Shown: piece by piece, positions 43,420-52,146 of the stretch | Layout: each line of letters opens with the position of its first letter | Position numbering within the stretch: the first letter of the stretch is position 1 | Assembly (NCBI GenBank): GCA_026125795.1 | Contig: JAHCKM010000001.1 | Span: forward strand, 558,001-622,000 | Length of the DNA stretch: 64,000 bases | Direction: 5' to 3' | Origin: Burkholderiaceae bacterium | GTDB lineage: Bacteria; Pseudomonadota; Gammaproteobacteria; Burkholderiales; Burkholderiaceae_C | The notes under the pieces: generated by a model | Databases searched by the model: none | What the model saw: the letters and a program-made list of their open reading frames with translations, nothing else | Told to the model about the DNA's origin: nothing | Made by a program: the position numbers and the translations under genes

Positions 43420-44406
43420 TTACTTCGTGTCCTGGATGCGCTTGAGCAGCCCCGCGTACTTGCTGCCGTACTTGTCGCGCACCGGCTGCGTGGCGGCGTA
43501 GAACGCCGCCTTGTCGGCCTCGACGAACTGCACGCCGGCGGCCTTCAGCTTCGTGGTGGCATCGGCGACATAGGCATCCCACAGCGCGCGCTGCTCGAGC
43601 TGGGCCTCGCGCGAGAACTTGCGCACCAGTTCCTGGTCTTCCTTGGACAGCGTGTCCCAGGTGCGCTTTGAGAAGACGAAGATCTCCGGAATGATCAGGT
43701 GTCCGGTGAGGCTGTACACCTTGCTCACGGTGTAGTGGTTCTGCGCCAGCAGCGTCGGCGGGTTGTTCTCGGCACCGTCGACCACGCCGGTCTGCAGCGC
43801 GCTGAACAGCTCGTTGAAGCCCATCGCGACGCCGTTGCCGCCCATCGCGTTCATGGTCTCGACGAAGATCGGGTTGCCCATCATGCGGATCTTCATGCCC
43901 TTGAGATCGTCGGGCTTGGTGACCGGCTTGTTGGCATACACGTTGCGCGTGCCGGCATCCATCCAGCCCAGCACCACCAGGCGCGACTGCGCGCTGGCGG
44001 TCACGCGATCGAGCAGGTCCTGCCCGATCGGGCCGTCGATCACCTTGCGCATGTGCGCCTCGTCGCGAAAGATGAACGGCAGGTTGAAGACGTTCAGGTC
44101 GTCGACCACCGGCCCCATGGCACCCACCGAGATGCGCGCGATCTGCAGCGCGCCCACCTGGGCCTGCTCGATCATCTCCTTCTCGCCGCCGAGCTGCATC
44201 GACGGGTACATCTGGATCTTGATGCGGCCCTTGGTGGCGTCCTCGAGCTTCTTGCCCATGCGCACCATCGCCTCCACCGTGGGGTAGCCCAGCGGGTGCA
44301 CGTCGGAGGCCTTCCACACGGTCTGTGCCTGCGCCGCCAACGGCGCGACGGCCCAGCTGGCGGCCAGCGCCGCGCCGGTGGTGATCACGGTTCTGCGGTT
44401 GCTCAT
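43420..44406 (-). CDS. dctP: TRAP transporter substrate-binding protein, likely uronate-specific
   Basis: A 328-residue periplasmic DctP-type receptor. The signal has NRRTVITTGAALAASWA, a possible Tat motif, and AQAQ at the cleavage region. The mature part begins VWKASDVHPLGYPTVEAM and has the conserved ligand Arg in LKGMKIRMMGNP and the QTGVVDGAENNPPTL stretch. Its place between uronate dehydrogenase and the permease genes suggests glucuronate or galacturonate as ligand. The ATG at 44406 follows CAGGAGA. Confidence 0.87.
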   Translation of the reverse strand: MSNRRTVITTGAALAASWAVAPLAAQAQTVWKASDVHPLGYPTVEAMVRMGKKLEDATKGRIKIQMYPSMQLGGEKEMIEQAQVGALQIARISVGAMGPVVDDLNVFNLPFIFRDEAHMRKVIDGPIGQDLLDRVTASAQSRLVVLGWMDAGTRNVYANKPVTKPDDLKGMKIRMMGNPIFVETMNAMGGNGVAMGFNELFSALQTGVVDGAENNPPTLLAQNHYTVSKVYSLTGHLIIPEIFVFSKRTWDTLSKEDQELVRKFSREAQLEQRALWDAYVADATTKLKAAGVQFVEADKAAFYAATQPVRDKYGSKYAGLLKRIQDTK

Positions 44407-44449
44407 CGTGGTGTCTCCTGGTGTTGTGGTGGAACAGCCCTGCTCGGGC

Positions 44450-45256
44450 TCACTCGAACGGGCCGGTGCGCACGAACGCACCGCCTTGGTAGATGGAGGC
44501 CGGATCGCCGAGGTCGATGGTCGGTTGCCTGGCTTCGAGCGCGGCGCGGAACCGCTCGGAACTGTCCTGTGGCCGAAAGCCGACGTGGCGCGCCGACGTG
44601 TTGTCCCACCACGTGGTGGTGTTATCGGACATGCCGTAGACGATGGTGTGGCCGAGCACCGGCGCGGTCAGGCAGGCCGTGACGAGGCGATCGAGGTCGT
44701 CGTAGCTGAGCCAGGTGGCCAGCATGCGGCGGTCCTTCGGCTCGGGGAACGACGAGCCGATGCGCAGGCACGCGCTCTCGATGCCGTGGCGGTCGAAGTA
44801 GTAGCGCGACACGTTCTCGCCCCAGGCCTTGCTCAGACCGTAGAAGCCGTCGGGGCGGACCGGATCCTGCGGCGTGATCACGTCGTCCTGGCGGTAGAAG
44901 CCGGTGACGTGGTTGGAGCTGGCGAACACGATGCGCTTCACGCCGTGCTTGCGCGCGGCTTCGTACAGGTGCACCACGCCCATCACGTTGGCTTGCAGGA
45001 TCGGCTGCCACGGCTGCTCGGTGGACACGCCACCGAGGTGCACCACCGCGTCCACGCCCTCGAGCAGCGCGTGCACGGCCTGCGCATCTTCGAGGCGCGC
45101 CGGCCGCACCTCCTCTGCGGCGCCGGCCGAGCCGAGCTCGGCCATGTCGGACACGCGCAGCGTGCTGCACAGGCGTTTCAGGCGTGGGCGCAACTGGCGC
45201 CCGAGCGCGCCGGCGGCACCGGTGAGGAGCAGGCGATTGAACGGCGGCGGGCTCAT
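44450..45256 (-). CDS. udh: Uronate dehydrogenase
   Basis: A 268-residue extended SDR of the bacterial uronate dehydrogenase family, which oxidises D-galacturonate or D-glucuronate to the aldaro-lactone with NAD. Landmarks are LLLTGAAGALGRQLRPRL, the acidic residue in RVSDMAEL, HLGGVSTEQPW, VFASSNHVTGFYRQ and the catalytic YGLSKAWGE. The C-terminal YGMSDNTTTWWDNT is typical of Udh. It is the first gene of the uptake-catabolism operon and is divergent from a GntR regulator across a perfect dyad. Confidence 0.88.
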   Translation of the reverse strand: MSPPPFNRLLLTGAAGALGRQLRPRLKRLCSTLRVSDMAELGSAGAAEEVRPARLEDAQAVHALLEGVDAVVHLGGVSTEQPWQPILQANVMGVVHLYEAARKHGVKRIVFASSNHVTGFYRQDDVITPQDPVRPDGFYGLSKAWGENVSRYYFDRHGIESACLRIGSSFPEPKDRRMLATWLSYDDLDRLVTACLTAPVLGHTIVYGMSDNTTTWWDNTSARHVGFRPQDSSERFRAALEARQPTIDLGDPASIYQGGAFVRTGPFE

Positions 45257-45314
45257 CGAGGCGGCTGCGAGGCGGTGCGGCGCACCGGTTGCGGGTTGAG
45301 CGGGGTTGCGCGAT

Positions 45315-45334
45315 GTTGTACGTTGTCGTACAAC
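45315..45334. promoter_or_regulatory. Operator-like perfect dyad between udh and the GntR gene
   Basis: GTTGTACG and CGTACAAC form perfect 8-base arms around TTGT. Within it, TTGTCGTACAA (45323-45333) fits the TNGTNNNACNA consensus known for FadR-type GntR regulators. It lies 59 bases upstream of udh and 63 upstream of the regulator gene, suiting control of both. Confidence 0.7.
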
Positions 45335-45396
45335 GGGCGCATGCTCCTCGATGCGTCGGCGGCTGTCAATGCGATCAGCAATGGGGTTTCCACCGA

Positions 45397-46149
45397 ATGA
45401 CGGCACCTGCTGAGCCGCGCGTTCCCGCGCCGCCGCGCCGCCCGCGCACGCTGGCGCTGGAACTGGTCGATGCGCTCGGCGAGCGCATCCAGGATGGTCG
45501 CCTGTCGCCGGGCGACAAGATGCCCACCGAGGCGGCGGTGATGCAGGAGTTCGGCGTCAGTCGCACCGTGGTGCGCGAGGCGATCTCCAAGCTGCAGGCC
45601 GCCGGGCTGGTCGACACGCGCCACGGCGTCGGCAGCTTCGTGGTCGGTGCGGCCCGCGCGGCGGCCGGCTTTCGGCTCGCGCCGGAGAAGATGGCCACGC
45701 TGCGCGACGTGGTGGCCGTGCTCGAACTGCGCATCGGCATCGAGACCGAGGCCGCCGGGCTGGCTGCGCAGCGCCGCACGCCGCGCGACCTGGCGGCGTT
45801 GCGCGAGGCGCTCGACCAGTTCGAGCGCTCGGTGCGCGCCGGCCGCGAGGCGATCGACCCGGACTACCGTTTCCACCTCGGCATCGCGCGGGCCACGCGC
45901 AACCCGCACTTCGCGCAGATCATCGGCATGCTGGGCCAGACCATCATCCCGCGCGCGCGCGAAGGCGCCGCCGTGTCCAAGGCCGAGCGGCGCGCCTATC
46001 TGCTGAGAGTGAACGCCGAACACGAGAGTATTCTTGGCGCCATCGCGGCCGAGGATGCCGACGGTGCGCGCGCGGCGATGCGCACGCACCTGGCCAACAG
46101 CCGCGAGCGGCGCCGCCGCGAGGCGGCTGCCGCGGGCAACGGGCACTAG
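45397..46149 (+). CDS. GntR family regulator (FadR/FCD subfamily)
   Basis: A 250-residue regulator. The winged helix-turn-helix is at about residues 20-85 (DALGERIQDGRLSPGDKMPT, EFGVSRTVVREAISKLQAAG, TRHGVGSFV), followed by the FCD domain with metal-ligand histidines in DPDYRFHLGIARATRN and AEHESILGAI. Such regulators usually bind a pathway sugar acid. The divergent udh gene and the intervening dyad make uronate or aldarate control the likely role. It leads a plus-strand group with a dehydrogenase and an aldolase. Confidence 0.88.
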   Translation: MTAPAEPRVPAPPRRPRTLALELVDALGERIQDGRLSPGDKMPTEAAVMQEFGVSRTVVREAISKLQAAGLVDTRHGVGSFVVGAARAAAGFRLAPEKMATLRDVVAVLELRIGIETEAAGLAAQRRTPRDLAALREALDQFERSVRAGREAIDPDYRFHLGIARATRNPHFAQIIGMLGQTIIPRAREGAAVSKAERRAYLLRVNAEHESILGAIAAEDADGARAAMRTHLANSRERRRREAAAAGNGH

Positions 46150-46206
46150 TCCGGAGGCACCTCATACGATGTCAGACAACCTGCGCGCCCCCGCGCCGAC
46201 CCGACG

Positions 46207-47136
46207 ATGAAACCGCGAGTCCTGCAATACGGCCGGTTGATGCCGAGCCTCGAAAAACAGCTGGCCGAGGCGTTTGACCTGCACCGCCTGGTCGACGAGG
46301 CCGACCCGTCGGCCTTTCTCGCGCAACGCGGCGCCGAGTTTGTCGGCCTGGCCACGGCCGGGTTCGCCGATGCCGCGTTGATCGCCGCTTGCCCCAAGCT
46401 GAAGGTGATCTCCAGCTTCGGCGTCGGCGTGGACAAGATCGACCTCAAGGCCGCCGCCGAACGCGGCATCCCGGTGGGCAACACGCCCGACGTGCTGAAC
46501 GACTGCGTGGCCGATCTCGCGATCGGGCTGATGATCGACGTGGCGCGCGGCATCGGTGCGTCGGAGCGTTACCTGCGCGCCGGCTCCTGGCCAAAAGGCG
46601 CGTACCCGCTGCAGCGCCGCATGAGCGGCAAGAAGCTCGGCATTCTCGGCCTAGGGCGCATCGGCCATGCGATCGCCAAGCGCGCGCTCGCCTTCGACAT
46701 GGACATCCGCTACCACAACCGGCGCGCGGTGGCCGACACGTCGATCGCGCACGAGCCGTCGCTGGTGGAGCTGGCGCGCTGGTGCGATTTCCTGGTGGTG
46801 ATCAGTGCCGGCGGCGCCGGCACCAAGCACCTGGTGAACGAAGAGGTGCTGAACGCGCTCGGCCCCGAGGGCTTCCTGATCAACGTGGCGCGCGGCTCGG
46901 TGGTCGACGAGCCGGCGCTGGTGCGCGCGCTGCAGGACAAGCGCCTCGGCGGCGCCGGCCTCGACGTGTTCGAGAACGAGCCGCAGGTGCCGGCCGAACT
47001 GATGGCGCTCGACAACGTGGTGCTGGTGCCGCACATCGGCAGCGCCACGGTGGAAACGCGCGCCGCGATGGCGCAGCGCGTGTTCGACAACCTGAAGTCG
47101 TATTTCTCGACCGGCAAGCTGATCAGCCAGGCATGA
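46207..47136 (+). CDS. D-2-hydroxyacid dehydrogenase (glyoxylate/hydroxypyruvate reductase type)
   Basis: A 309-residue NAD(P)-dependent dehydrogenase. The dinucleotide fold shows KLGILGLGRIGHAIAKRAL, and catalytic Arg, Glu and His are in INVARGSVVDEP, DVFENEPQVP and LVPHIGSATVETR. NRRAV after beta-2 (Arg, no Asp) favours NADPH. In this locus it could reduce hydroxypyruvate, formed from tartronate semialdehyde by Hyi, to glycerate. It follows the GntR gene by 57 bases. Confidence 0.87.
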   Translation: MKPRVLQYGRLMPSLEKQLAEAFDLHRLVDEADPSAFLAQRGAEFVGLATAGFADAALIAACPKLKVISSFGVGVDKIDLKAAAERGIPVGNTPDVLNDCVADLAIGLMIDVARGIGASERYLRAGSWPKGAYPLQRRMSGKKLGILGLGRIGHAIAKRALAFDMDIRYHNRRAVADTSIAHEPSLVELARWCDFLVVISAGGAGTKHLVNEEVLNALGPEGFLINVARGSVVDEPALVRALQDKRLGGAGLDVFENEPQVPAELMALDNVVLVPHIGSATVETRAAMAQRVFDNLKSYFSTGKLISQA

Positions 47137-47137
47137 C

Positions 47138-47262
47138 TGTGGGCCCCCACGCTTGGCGCTGCGCGCCTGCGCTGCCCCCAAGGCTCCGCAGGAGCCGCTT
47201 CGTGGCTCCGGGGGCTGGTCCGGCTTGGGGCGGCCCGGCGCCGGACCGGGTGGGTCAACCAG
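47138..47262. repeat. Short intergenic repeat tract (c)
   Basis: The tract begins GTGGGCCCCCACGCTTGG, has a hairpin formed by GGCTCCGCAGGAGCC, and ends in GGCGGCCCGGCGCCGG. The CCCCCACGC start and CGGCCCGGCGCC end are the same two ends seen in tracts (d) and (g). It fills the gap between dehydrogenase and aldolase genes. Confidence 0.45.
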
Positions 47263-47278
47263 ACGATGGAGCAATGCT

Positions 47279-48034
47279 GTGAGAGAAAACCGCCTGCGCA
47301 CGTTGTGGCAGCAGAACAAGTACGCCATCAACGGCTGGCTGGCGATCCCCAACGGCTTCTCGGCCGAGGTGATGGCGCACCAGGGCTGGGACACGCTCAC
47401 CATCGACATGCAGCACGGCGTGATCGACTACGCGCAGATGGTGGCGATGCTGCAGGCCATCAGCACCACGCCCACGGTGCCGATCGTGCGCGTGCCGTGG
47501 CTCGAGCCCGGCGGCATCATGAAGGCGCTCGACGCCGGGGCCTACGGCATCATCTGCCCAATGGTCAACACGCGCGAGGACGCGCAGCGCCTGGTCTCTT
47601 ACGCGCACTATGCGCCCCAGGGCAGCCGCAGCTTCGGACCGGTGCGCGCCAACCTGTACGGCGGACCTGACTACGCGCAGAAGGCCAACGACACCATCGT
47701 CGCGTTCGCGATGATCGAAACCAAGCAGGCGCTGGACAACCTCGACGCCATCCTGTCTGTCGAAGGGCTCGATGCGATCTACATCGGCCCGTCGGACCTG
47801 TCGCTCGCGCTCGGCTGCCGGCCGGTGTTCGACGACGTGGATCCGCCGGTGGCGCAGGCGATCGAGCACATCCTGGCGCGCGCCAAGGCGCACGGCGTGC
47901 GCGCCGGCGTGCACAACGGCGTGCCCGAGGTCGCCCGGCGGCGCGCCGCGATGGGTTTTGACTTCGTGACGCTCAGCTCCGACGCGCGCATCCTGATCGC
48001 CACGTCACAGCAGCTGCTGGCGGCGATGAAGTAG
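47279..48034 (+). CDS. HpcH/HpaI family class II aldolase (GarL-like)
   Basis: A 251-residue metal-dependent pyruvate aldolase. Characteristic blocks are NGWLAIPNGFSAEVMAHQGWD, TIDMQHGVIDY, LDAGAYGIICPMVNT, FAMIETKQALDNLD (metal-ligand Glu) and GLDAIYIGPSDLSLALG. Expected reaction: splitting 5-keto-4-deoxyglucarate into pyruvate and tartronate semialdehyde, as GarL does. It starts at a GTG after a GGAGC site, downstream of a repeat tract that separates it from the dehydrogenase. Confidence 0.85.
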   Translation: MRENRLRTLWQQNKYAINGWLAIPNGFSAEVMAHQGWDTLTIDMQHGVIDYAQMVAMLQAISTTPTVPIVRVPWLEPGGIMKALDAGAYGIICPMVNTREDAQRLVSYAHYAPQGSRSFGPVRANLYGGPDYAQKANDTIVAFAMIETKQALDNLDAILSVEGLDAIYIGPSDLSLALGCRPVFDDVDPPVAQAIEHILARAKAHGVRAGVHNGVPEVARRRAAMGFDFVTLSSDARILIATSQQLLAAMK

Positions 48035-48035
48035 T

Positions 48036-48602
48036 TCAGCCCGGGCCGGGGGTGCGCCGGCGCTGCATCTCGCGGCCCATGGCCAGAAGCTCGTCGCCGT
48101 GCATGCGGTCCTGCACCGCGGGGAAGGCAAAGCTGTCCTCCATCCGCAGATGCCGCTCATGGATCGCCACGAACTGGCCTGTGTGCGCGTGCAGGGCGTC
48201 GAGCGAGCGCGCCGACAGCGCCGACACGCTCTCGTGCACCTCGCGCAGCAGCGGACCCAACTGCGACCACACGTCGCGCAGCGCGTCGTGGTCGGCTTGC
48301 AGGCGGCGCGCCACATCGGCCAGCCACAGGTCGCCGGATTGCTGCAGGCGCGGCAGTACGTGCAGCTCTTCATCGGCATGGTGCGCCGGCGCCGCGATCT
48401 CGAAGTAGCGCCACACGTCGTGCGCCGCGCTGCGCGCGTCGGCGTCGTGGCCCACCGTCTGCAGGTGCTCGACCAGCCGGCGCAGCAGATCGAGCGAGCG
48501 GCGCACGCGGTCGTGGCAGGCGTCGAGCAGCGCGAAAGGCTGCTCGAAACCCACCTCCGCCGCCCGCACGTGCGGCAGCGATACGACGACCCCATCCGGC
48601 AT
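48036..48602 (-). CDS. Hemerythrin HHE-domain protein
   Basis: A 188-residue four-helix bundle. Iron-ligand histidines are seen in LLDACHDRVRR, APAHHADEELHVLPRL, LQADHDALRDVW and FVAIHERHLRMEDSFAFP, matching the HHE/hemerythrin pattern for a di-iron centre that may sense or store oxygen or NO. It is convergent with the aldolase gene (stop codons adjacent) and otherwise isolated. Confidence 0.83.
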   Translation of the reverse strand: MPDGVVVSLPHVRAAEVGFEQPFALLDACHDRVRRSLDLLRRLVEHLQTVGHDADARSAAHDVWRYFEIAAPAHHADEELHVLPRLQQSGDLWLADVARRLQADHDALRDVWSQLGPLLREVHESVSALSARSLDALHAHTGQFVAIHERHLRMEDSFAFPAVQDRMHGDELLAMGREMQRRRTPGPG

Positions 48603-48670
48603 GCGGCCATTGTGGACGTCGCGCCGCTCCGGGGTGCCCGCGCGGGTTTGATCCAGCGCAAGGATGGTTT

Positions 48671-49504
48671 TCAGTCGGACGATGCCAATGACACCTTCAC
48701 GGGGCGCGTCGCTGCCTGCGACGATTGCTGCAGCAGCTGCGCCACCACCGCCACCGCGATCACCTCAGGCTCCTTGCCGGCGATGCCCGGCACGCCGATC
48801 GGGCAGGTGAGGCGCGCCAGCGTGTCGGGCGCGAAGCCGCGCGCCTCCAGGCGATGCATGAAGCGCGCGCGTTTGGTCCGGGAGCCGATCAGTCCGAGGT
48901 AGGCGAAATCGCCGCGTTTGAGGATCGCCTCGGTGATCGCGAGATCGAGCGCATGGCTGTGCGTGAGCACGAGATAAAACGCACCCGGTGGCGCTTGCGC
49001 CACCTCGGCCTCGACCGGCTCGGCGCAGACGCGCTCGATGTGCGGCGCGTCGCACTCGGGCGGGAACTCGCTCTCGCGCGCGTCGATCCAGCTCACGCGG
49101 CAATGAATGCCTTCCAGCAGGCGCACGATGGCGCGCCCGACATGGCCGGCGCCGTAGAGTTGCAGCGCGAAGCGCGGCGCGGCCGCCGGCCATGACGCGG
49201 GCTCGGTGTCGGCGAGCGGGCGATAACGCAGCCTGACGGCGCCGCCGCAACATTGGCCCAGCGTGGGACCGAGCGCGAGCTGTTGCTCGCCGCGCAGGGC
49301 CTCGCCACGCAACAAGCGCCGCGCATGCTCGATCGCCTGCAGCTCGAGGTGGCCGCCGCCGATCGTGCCCAGCACGTGGCGCGCATCCACCAGCATGCGG
49401 GTGCCGGTCTCGCGCGGCACCGAGCCGCGGTGGCCGCACACCTCCACCACGATCGCAGCGCGCCCTTCGGCGAGCCACTGCAGTGCGGCCGCCTGCAGGT
49501 TCAT
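48671..49504 (-). CDS. xdhC: Xanthine dehydrogenase accessory protein XdhC
   Basis: A 277-residue chaperone that inserts sulphurated molybdenum cofactor into xanthine dehydrogenase. The N-terminal XdhC/CoxI domain has EVCGHRGSVPRETGTRMLV and GTIGGGHLELQAIEHAR; the C-terminal Rossmann domain has LQLYGAGHVGRAIVRLL and LTHSHALDLAITEAIL plus YLGLIGSRTKRARF. The ATG overlaps the xdhB stop (ATGA), so it is the last gene of xdhA-xdhB-xdhC. Confidence 0.9.
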   Translation of the reverse strand: MNLQAAALQWLAEGRAAIVVEVCGHRGSVPRETGTRMLVDARHVLGTIGGGHLELQAIEHARRLLRGEALRGEQQLALGPTLGQCCGGAVRLRYRPLADTEPASWPAAAPRFALQLYGAGHVGRAIVRLLEGIHCRVSWIDARESEFPPECDAPHIERVCAEPVEAEVAQAPPGAFYLVLTHSHALDLAITEAILKRGDFAYLGLIGSRTKRARFMHRLEARGFAPDTLARLTCPIGVPGIAGKEPEVIAVAVVAQLLQQSSQAATRPVKVSLASSD

Positions 49505-51959
49505 GGCTCCGTGGCGTTGCGCACGGCCTGGATCGCGTCGAGCACCGCCTCGGCAGTGGCCGGCGCGCGCAGCGGCGGGTGGATCACGAGTCCTGCGTGC
49601 TTGCGCGCTCCGAAGTTCGCCTCCGGAGCGGCCGAGCGGCGCACGCGATGGCCGCCAACGGCCGAGACCGCGTCGCGGATCGCGAAGAACACCGAGAAGG
49701 GCAGTAGCAGCGGCGGCTCGCCGACCGCCTTGCTGCGATGCACCGTGTCCGAGACGTTGTCGGCCTCGTACAGCGACACGTTGAAGACCGGCGGGCAGTC
49801 GTTCGCGGTCGGGATCTTGTAGGTGCTCGGCGCGTGCGTGGTCAGCAGCCCGCTCTGCGGGTGCCAGACGAGTTCTTCCATCGTCAGCCAGCCCATGCCC
49901 TGGATGAACGCGCCCTCGACCTGGCCGATGTCCACCGCCGGATTCAGCGACTTGCCCACGTCGTGCAGCAGGTCGGCGCGCAGCAGCTTCCATTCGCCGG
50001 TCAGCGTGTCCACCACCACCTCGCTGACCGCCGCGCCGTAGGCGTAGTAGTAGAAGGGCCGGCCCTTGAGCTTCTCGCGGTCCCAGCTCAGCCCGGGCGT
50101 GGCGTAGAAGCCGTCGGACCAGAGCTGCACGCGCGCGAAGTACGCCTCCTGCACCAGCGCACAGAAGGCCACGCGTTCCTCGCCGATGTGCACATGGTCG
50201 TCGGCAAAGCGCACGCTGCCGGCGCTCACCTGGTAGCGCTCGGCGGCAAAGGCCTGCAGGCGCTCGCGGATCTGGCGCGCGGCGTCCTGCGCCGCCTTGC
50301 CGTTCAGGTCGCTGCCGGTCGAGGCGGCCGTGGCCGAGGTGTTGGCCACCTTCTGGGTGTCGGTGGCCGTCACGCGCACGCGTTCGAAGTGCACGCCGAG
50401 CTCGTGCGCCACCACCTGCGCCACCTTGGTGTTCAGGCCCTGGCCCATCTCGGTGCCGCCGTGGTTCACCAGGATCGAGCCGTCGTTGTAGACATGCACC
50501 AGCGCGCCGGCCTGGTTGAAATGCTTGACGTTGAAGGAGATGCCGAACTTCACCGGCGTCAGTGCCAGGCCGCGCTTGAGCACCGGGCTCGTCGCGTTGA
50601 ACGCGGCGATCTGCTCGCGCCGGCGCGCGTAGTCGCTGCTGTTCACCAGCTTGTCGACGATGTCATCGATGATGTTGTCGTCGACCGTTTGCCCGTACGG
50701 CGTGACGTTGCGCTGCGGAACCGGGCTCGCGCCAGCGTGAACCGGGCTCGCGCCAGCGCTCGGGCCGTAGAAGTTGGCGCGCCGCACGGCCAGCGGATCC
50801 ATGCCGAGCGCTCGCGCAATGTCGTCGAGGATGGCCTCGATCACGATCGCGCCCTGCGGGCCGCCGAAGCCGCGAAACGCGGTGTTGCTCTGGGTGTTGG
50901 TCTTGGCCGAGTAGCCGTGCATCGCCACGTGCGGCAGCCAGTAGGCGTTGTCGACGTGGCACAGCGCGCGCGTCATCACCGGTCCCGACAGGTCGGCCGA
51001 GTAGCCGGCGTTGCTGATCAGCTGGATCTCCGCGCCGAGCACGCGGCCTTGTTCGTCGTAGCCGACGCTGTAGTCGTATTCGAAACCGTGGCGCCGGCCG
51101 GTGACGAGGAAGTCGTCGTCGCGGTCGGGCCGCAGCTTCACCGGCACGCCCAGGCGGCGCGCGGCGACGGCCGCCGCGCAGGCGAAGATGGCACTTTGCG
51201 ATTCCTTGCCGCCGAAGCCGCCGCCCATGCGCCGGCATTCGACGCGCACGCGGTGCGCATCCACACCGAGCGCGTGCGCCACCACGTTCTGCATCTCGGT
51301 GGGGTGCTGGGTCGAGCAATGCACCCGCATGCCGCCGTCCTCGAGCGGGACCGCATAGGCGATCTGACCTTCGAGATAGAACTGCTCCTGCCCGCCGATC
51401 GACAGCGAGCCCTGCAGGCGATGCGGCGCCTGCGCGATCGCGGTCTTGGGGTCGCGCGCACGATGTGCATCGGCGGCAGCACGTACTGCTGCTTCGCATG
51501 CGCGTCGCGCGGCGTCAGCACCGGCGGCAAGGCGTCGATCACGAGCACGCTCTTCGCCTTCGCGGCCGCGCGCCGCGCGGCATCGCGGGTGTGCGCCAGC
51601 ACCAGGAACACCGGCTGGCCGAGGTACCACAGCGTGCCGTCGGCGAGGATCGGGTCGTCGTGCACGATCGGCCCGCAGTCGTTGCGGCCGGGGATGGCGT
51701 CGGCGCCGAACGCGTCGACCACGCCGGGCATCGCACACACGGCTGCGAGGTCGATCGACCTCAGCGTGCCGTGCGCCACCGGCGACAGGCCGAACGCGCA
51801 GTGCAGCGTGCCGGCGAGCTCGGGCATGTCGTCGACATAGGTCGCCTCGCCGGCCACGTGCAGATGCGCGGACTCGTGCGGGTGCGGCACGCCGACGCCC
51901 GGAGACAACGCGCTTGCCGGCACGGCATCGAGCAGCGCGGCCTCGCGCGGCTTGTTCAT
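49501..51959 (-). pseudogene. xdhB: Xanthine dehydrogenase molybdenum-binding subunit, one-base frameshift
   Basis: The subunit carries the molybdopterin site that oxidises hypoxanthine and xanthine. The N-terminus (SAHLHVAGEATYVDDMPELAG to PPMHIVR) and the large C-terminal part (GGQEQFYLEGQIAYAVP, GGGFGGKE, AFRGFGGPQG, GGTEMGQGLNTKV, GEPPLLLP) are in different frames. The break is near 51452-51459: GTGCGCGCGAC would read VRGD, as in homologues, with one more G. Corrected, it encodes about 819 residues, normal for the family. A 21-base in-frame duplication lies at 50719-50760. It may be a sequencing error or true inactivation. Confidence 0.82.
50719..50760. repeat. 21-bp tandem duplication inside xdhB
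   Basis: Two copies of AACCGGGCTCGCGCCAGCG plus two variable bases (50719-50739 and 50740-50760) encode AGASPVHAGASPVP in the protein. The insert keeps the frame and adds seven residues in a surface-loop-like position after FYGPS. Confidence 0.85.
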
Positions 51960-51964
51960 GCCGT

Positions 51965-52146
51965 CGGTGCCGCCCGGCCGCCCGAAGGCACCGAAGCGCC
52001 CCCTCGGGGCTGAGCCCGGACAGGAACAGTCCGGTGGACTGTTCCTGCCTGGCGAAGGGCTGGCTGCTGGCGGCCAGCGCGCCCTGCAAGGGTAGCGAGC
52101 GAAGCGAGCGTGGGGGCTGTCATGTCGAGCGTGGGGGCTGTCATGT
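51965..52146. repeat. Intergenic repeat tract (d) with a 12-bp perfect hairpin and a 21-bp tandem duplication
   Basis: From GCCGCCCGGCCGCCCG at one end to GCGAGCGTGGGGGC at the other, this minus-oriented element matches tract (g) at 62.2 kb. It holds the perfect hairpin CAGGAACAGTCC-GGT-GGACTGTTCCTG (52021-52047). Its outer edge is duplicated: CGAGCGTGGGGGCTGTCATGT occurs at 52105-52125 and 52126-52146, the second copy covering the xdhA stop codon. Confidence 0.7.
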
